Shown here: piece by piece, positions 5,449 through 7,398 of the stretch
Numbering within the stretch: the first letter of the stretch is position 1
How the letters are laid out: each line of letters opens with the position of its first letter
Origin: Thermohalobaculum sp039185235
GTDB lineage: Bacteria; Pseudomonadota; Alphaproteobacteria; Rhodobacterales; Rhodobacteraceae
Assembly: GCA_039185235.1 (NCBI GenBank)
Contig: JBCDAS010000219.1
Coordinates: forward strand, 1 to 7,398
Reading direction: 5' to 3'
Length of the DNA: 7,398 nucleotides
The notes under the pieces: generated by a model
Told to the model about the DNA's origin: nothing
Databases searched by the model: none
What the model saw: only the letters and a program-made list of their open reading frames with translations
Translations under genes and position numbers: made by a program

Positions 5449-7398
5449 TCAGGCCAGGTCGTAGGTTCCGATGTCGCTTACGAAGACGGCGACCTGTTCT
5501 TCCACATGCCAAGTCTCGCGATCTCGCGACTGTTCCTCGTCGACGAAGATAAACGCCGAGGCATCCGTCGCTTCAACCCGCAACACCGCCGGATCGGAGC
5601 CATTCTCGGTCTGCATCGCCGCAAAAATCGCTTCATTGCCGCTCAGATCGAAGTCAAAAGTAGTCCCCGAGTGATCGACCGCATCCAGCGCCACGGAGCC
5701 CCCAATGCTGGCATCAACCGCAATCCAATCAATCGTCTCCGGCACGTGGAACTGATCCAGTCCCTCTTCTTCCTGCATCCGGACTGAGAAACCAGTAGTC
5801 GATACCTTATCGACCCGGTTCATAACTGGATTAGGACCGGATCCCGAAGTCACCTGAGCAAAGACTGCGGGCGTCTCGGTAAAGCCGGAGAGATCGACTG
5901 TGACCGCATCAGTATTGGCCGCAGTAACGCGCCCGGCTGTAATCGTTTGGCCGGTCGGCAATGTATGGCTACCAGCGGTCATTGCCATCCAAGAAATCGT
6001 TTCGGCAACATGCCAACCGTCGAGATAGTCCCATTCTTCAACCTGGAACTCAAAGCCTGTCTCGTCGACATTTCGAACACGGGCGAATGCTGGATCGCCG
6101 CCATTATGGCTAAGCGGCCCCATCACCACCCGCGCATCGGGAATGGCTTGCGAGAATGTCACGGAGAACCACTGATCAGGGCTCGACTGCTGGACGGTGA
6201 CCGAGCCGATCTCTAACTGGCCCGAGCTTGCTGGTGCAGGCCCCGGATCAGCCGGGACACTCCCGCCTCCAGAGCTTTCGTTCGCGGCAGTGCCCCCGGA
6301 ACCCACGTTATCCCCGCCATTGTCGCCACCTGATCCACCGCCCTGGGAACCGCTGCCCCCTGAAGCACTTTCTTGCGGACCGGTTCCACCTCCAGAATTC
6401 GTTCCGCCCCCACTCTGGCTCCCAGCACTTTGATCACCGCCCGAAGCACTGCCCTGAGAACCGCCCTCGCTGCCAGACCCGCCGCTTTGCGGGCCCGCTC
6501 CACCGCCAGCGCTCGTTCCGCCCCCATTTTGGTCATGCCCGCTGTGATCGCCGCCCGGTCCACTGGCGTGCGAGCCATCCCCACTGCCTGGGCTTGTTGC
6601 GCCACCGGAGCTGGCTTCGCCCCCGCCGCCAGACCCACCCTGTTCCGAGCTCGGTCCGCCATCGGTGCCGGCTCCGTCCCCATTCTGGCTATTTCCACCG
6701 TGATCGTCACCCGAAGCACTGCCCTGGGAGCCGCCCCCGCTGCTAGATCCGTCATCCTGCGCACTGGTTCCACCGTCGCCGCTCGATCCACCCATACCGT
6801 GGCTATGCCCACTATGGTCGCCGCTCGGACCGCTGCCCCCCCCATCTCCACTGCTGCCTTGCTGCGCCCCCGCGCCAGTCTGCGATCCACTCGAGCCACC
6901 TGCCTGAGGATCTGGTGCTGGCGCCCCTTGACGGCTCACATCGATCCCCAGCGCTGCAAAGTAATCGAGCCAGAAACCGTCTGGTTGCGGTGGATAAGTC
7001 GGCAAGGCTGGCAGTGGTGTGCCAATCGTCCCGCCACTCACAAGCGGATCTGCGACCGCATTGCTTGGCTCGATTGCATCAGAAAACGAAATCCCAAAGC
7101 GGTCTTGGAGCTGCTGGTTGGTTAGCCCAACCAAAGTAGGAAGGTAACGAGCCGCTTCGCTTTCCGGACGAACTGGGACAAAACTTGGATCTTGCTCGTT
7201 GAAGTAAAGACCAACGTTCTCGTAGCCGGGAATGTTGAGAACGATCCGATCTTCCATGAACATTCCGGGGATTTTGGTGAGCGACTCCTCGCCGAAAAGA
7301 ATCTCTGATCCAAACAAGCCGATATCGAGGGTTGCGTTCATCTCGATATTTGTCCGCCGGAAGTCGGCCTCGGAGGCCTCCGAAAAAATGCTACTCAA
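5449..7398 (-). CDS. Repeat-rich secreted-type protein with three H-type-lectin-like modules (5' end missing)
   Basis: At least 649 residues; the start lies beyond the right edge or, less likely, at the ATG at 7341. Residues below count from the window edge. Residues 1-160 form a unique region I do not recognise, with no visible Sec signal. Residues 165-392 are low-complexity Gly/Ser/Asp/Asn with scattered His, built of repeat units. Residues 395-649 contain three similar beta-rich modules of 82-87 residues (395-480, 481-567, 568-649). Each has a strand pair near its start, a GxDP or GPNP turn, then an R-V...tGF strand, and a closing motif EE...D..HV.ETI.W.A (HVAETISWMAM, HVPETIDWIAV, and a degenerate HVEEQVAVFV). 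The module order resembles H-type lectin (discoidin-like) repeats, so carbohydrate or surface binding is plausible but unproven. The adjacent chaperone-like gene suggests export without a Sec signal. A type I secretion or surface-adhesin role is an alternative. Confidence 0.68.
   Translation of the reverse strand: MSSIFSEASEADFRRTNIEMNATLDIGLFGSEILFGEESLTKIPGMFMEDRIVLNIPGYENVGLYFNEQDPSFVPVRPESEAARYLPTLVGLTNQQLQDRFGISFSDAIEPSNAVADPLVSGGTIGTPLPALPTYPPQPDGFWLDYFAALGIDVSRQGAPAPDPQAGGSSGSQTGAGAQQGSSGDGGGSGPSGDHSGHSHGMGGSSGDGGTSAQDDGSSSGGGSQGSASGDDHGGNSQNGDGAGTDGGPSSEQGGSGGGGEASSGGATSPGSGDGSHASGPGGDHSGHDQNGGGTSAGGGAGPQSGGSGSEGGSQGSASGGDQSAGSQSGGGTNSGGGTGPQESASGGSGSQGGGSGGDNGGDNVGSGGTAANESSGGGSVPADPGPAPASSGQLEIGSVTVQQSSPDQWFSVTFSQAIPDARVVMGPLSHNGGDPAFARVRNVDETGFEFQVEEWDYLDGWHVAETISWMAMTAGSHTLPTGQTITAGRVTAANTDAVTVDLSGFTETPAVFAQVTSGSGPNPVMNRVDKVSTTGFSVRMQEEEGLDQFHVPETIDWIAVDASIGGSVALDAVDHSGTTFDFDLSGNEAIFAAMQTENGSDPAVLRVEATDASAFIFVDEEQSRDRETWHVEEQVAVFVSDIGTYDLA
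6325..6822 (-). repeat. Tandem Gly/Ser-rich coding repeats
   Basis: Within the lectin-like gene, four units follow one another. Units of 38 residues start at residues 193, 283 and 321; the unit at 231 is extended to 52 residues by an insertion. Units begin with GDHSGH, DDHGG, GDHSGH and GDQSAG, and two end with GGSQGSASG. At the DNA level the clearest match is CCGAAGCACTGCCCTG at 6441 and again at 6711, exactly 270 bases apart. The 270-base offset shows a larger duplicated block of 90 codons that keeps the reading frame. Confidence 0.75.

Noticed and set aside
6213..7125. Long open frames on both strands over the repeat region, rich in Ala, Arg, Pro and His
   Set aside because: They arise because the high-G+C Gly/Ser codons of the real gene contain few stop triplets in other frames; they have no ribosome sites, no recognisable domains and unnatural composition.
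7370..7383. Perfect 14-base palindrome TCGGAGGCCTCCGA as a terminator or operator
   Set aside because: It lies within an open frame that probably continues off the window; the T-run is on the wrong side of the hairpin for minus-strand termination and it is single copy.

Overview
The window looks like a piece of an alphaproteobacterial chromosome, probably from the Rhodobacterales. I infer this from the high G+C, the envelope protein types, and a Gly/Ser/Asp-rich secreted-type protein with lectin-like repeats. No 16S or other marker gene is present, so the assignment is tentative. All eight supported genes lie on the minus strand, so transcription runs from high to low coordinates. No tRNA, rRNA, CRISPR array or insertion sequence was seen.

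Right part (about 4800-7398). The 3' portion of a large repeat-rich protein comes first: a unique N-terminal region, about 230 residues of Gly/Ser/Asp/Asn-rich repeats, then three beta-rich modules that resemble H-type lectin repeats. It is followed by a small protein with the layout of a type III secretion chaperone of the CesT/Tir-chaperone class. The pair resembles a secreted substrate with its cognate chaperone, but no secretion apparatus gene is visible here.

Middle (about 4452-4805). This non-coding stretch holds repeated ATCTTGC/CAAGAT motifs and one weak promoter candidate in front of the next operon.

Left-centre (286-4451). Five genes form a tightly packed operon. In order of transcription they are: a membrane-anchored OmpA-like protein; a two-helix membrane protein with a helical cytoplasmic-type tail that may be XpaC-like; a periplasmic substrate-binding protein fused to an OmpA domain; a von Willebrand factor A lipoprotein with a full MIDAS; and a small protein carrying the exact Coq4 HDxxHx11E metal motif. 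The first three junctions overlap or nearly abut, which points to coupled translation. The first four products would form an envelope assembly linking inner membrane, periplasm and peptidoglycan. There is no ABC permease or ATPase, so the binding protein is probably a sensor or scaffold rather than a transport component. This operon is the best candidate in the window for an undescribed system.

Left end (1-189). This is the start of a KefF/MdaB-type flavodoxin-fold NAD(P)H:quinone oxidoreductase, cut by the window edge. With the Coq4-like protein it gives a possible quinone theme at this end of the locus, but this is only inference from proximity.
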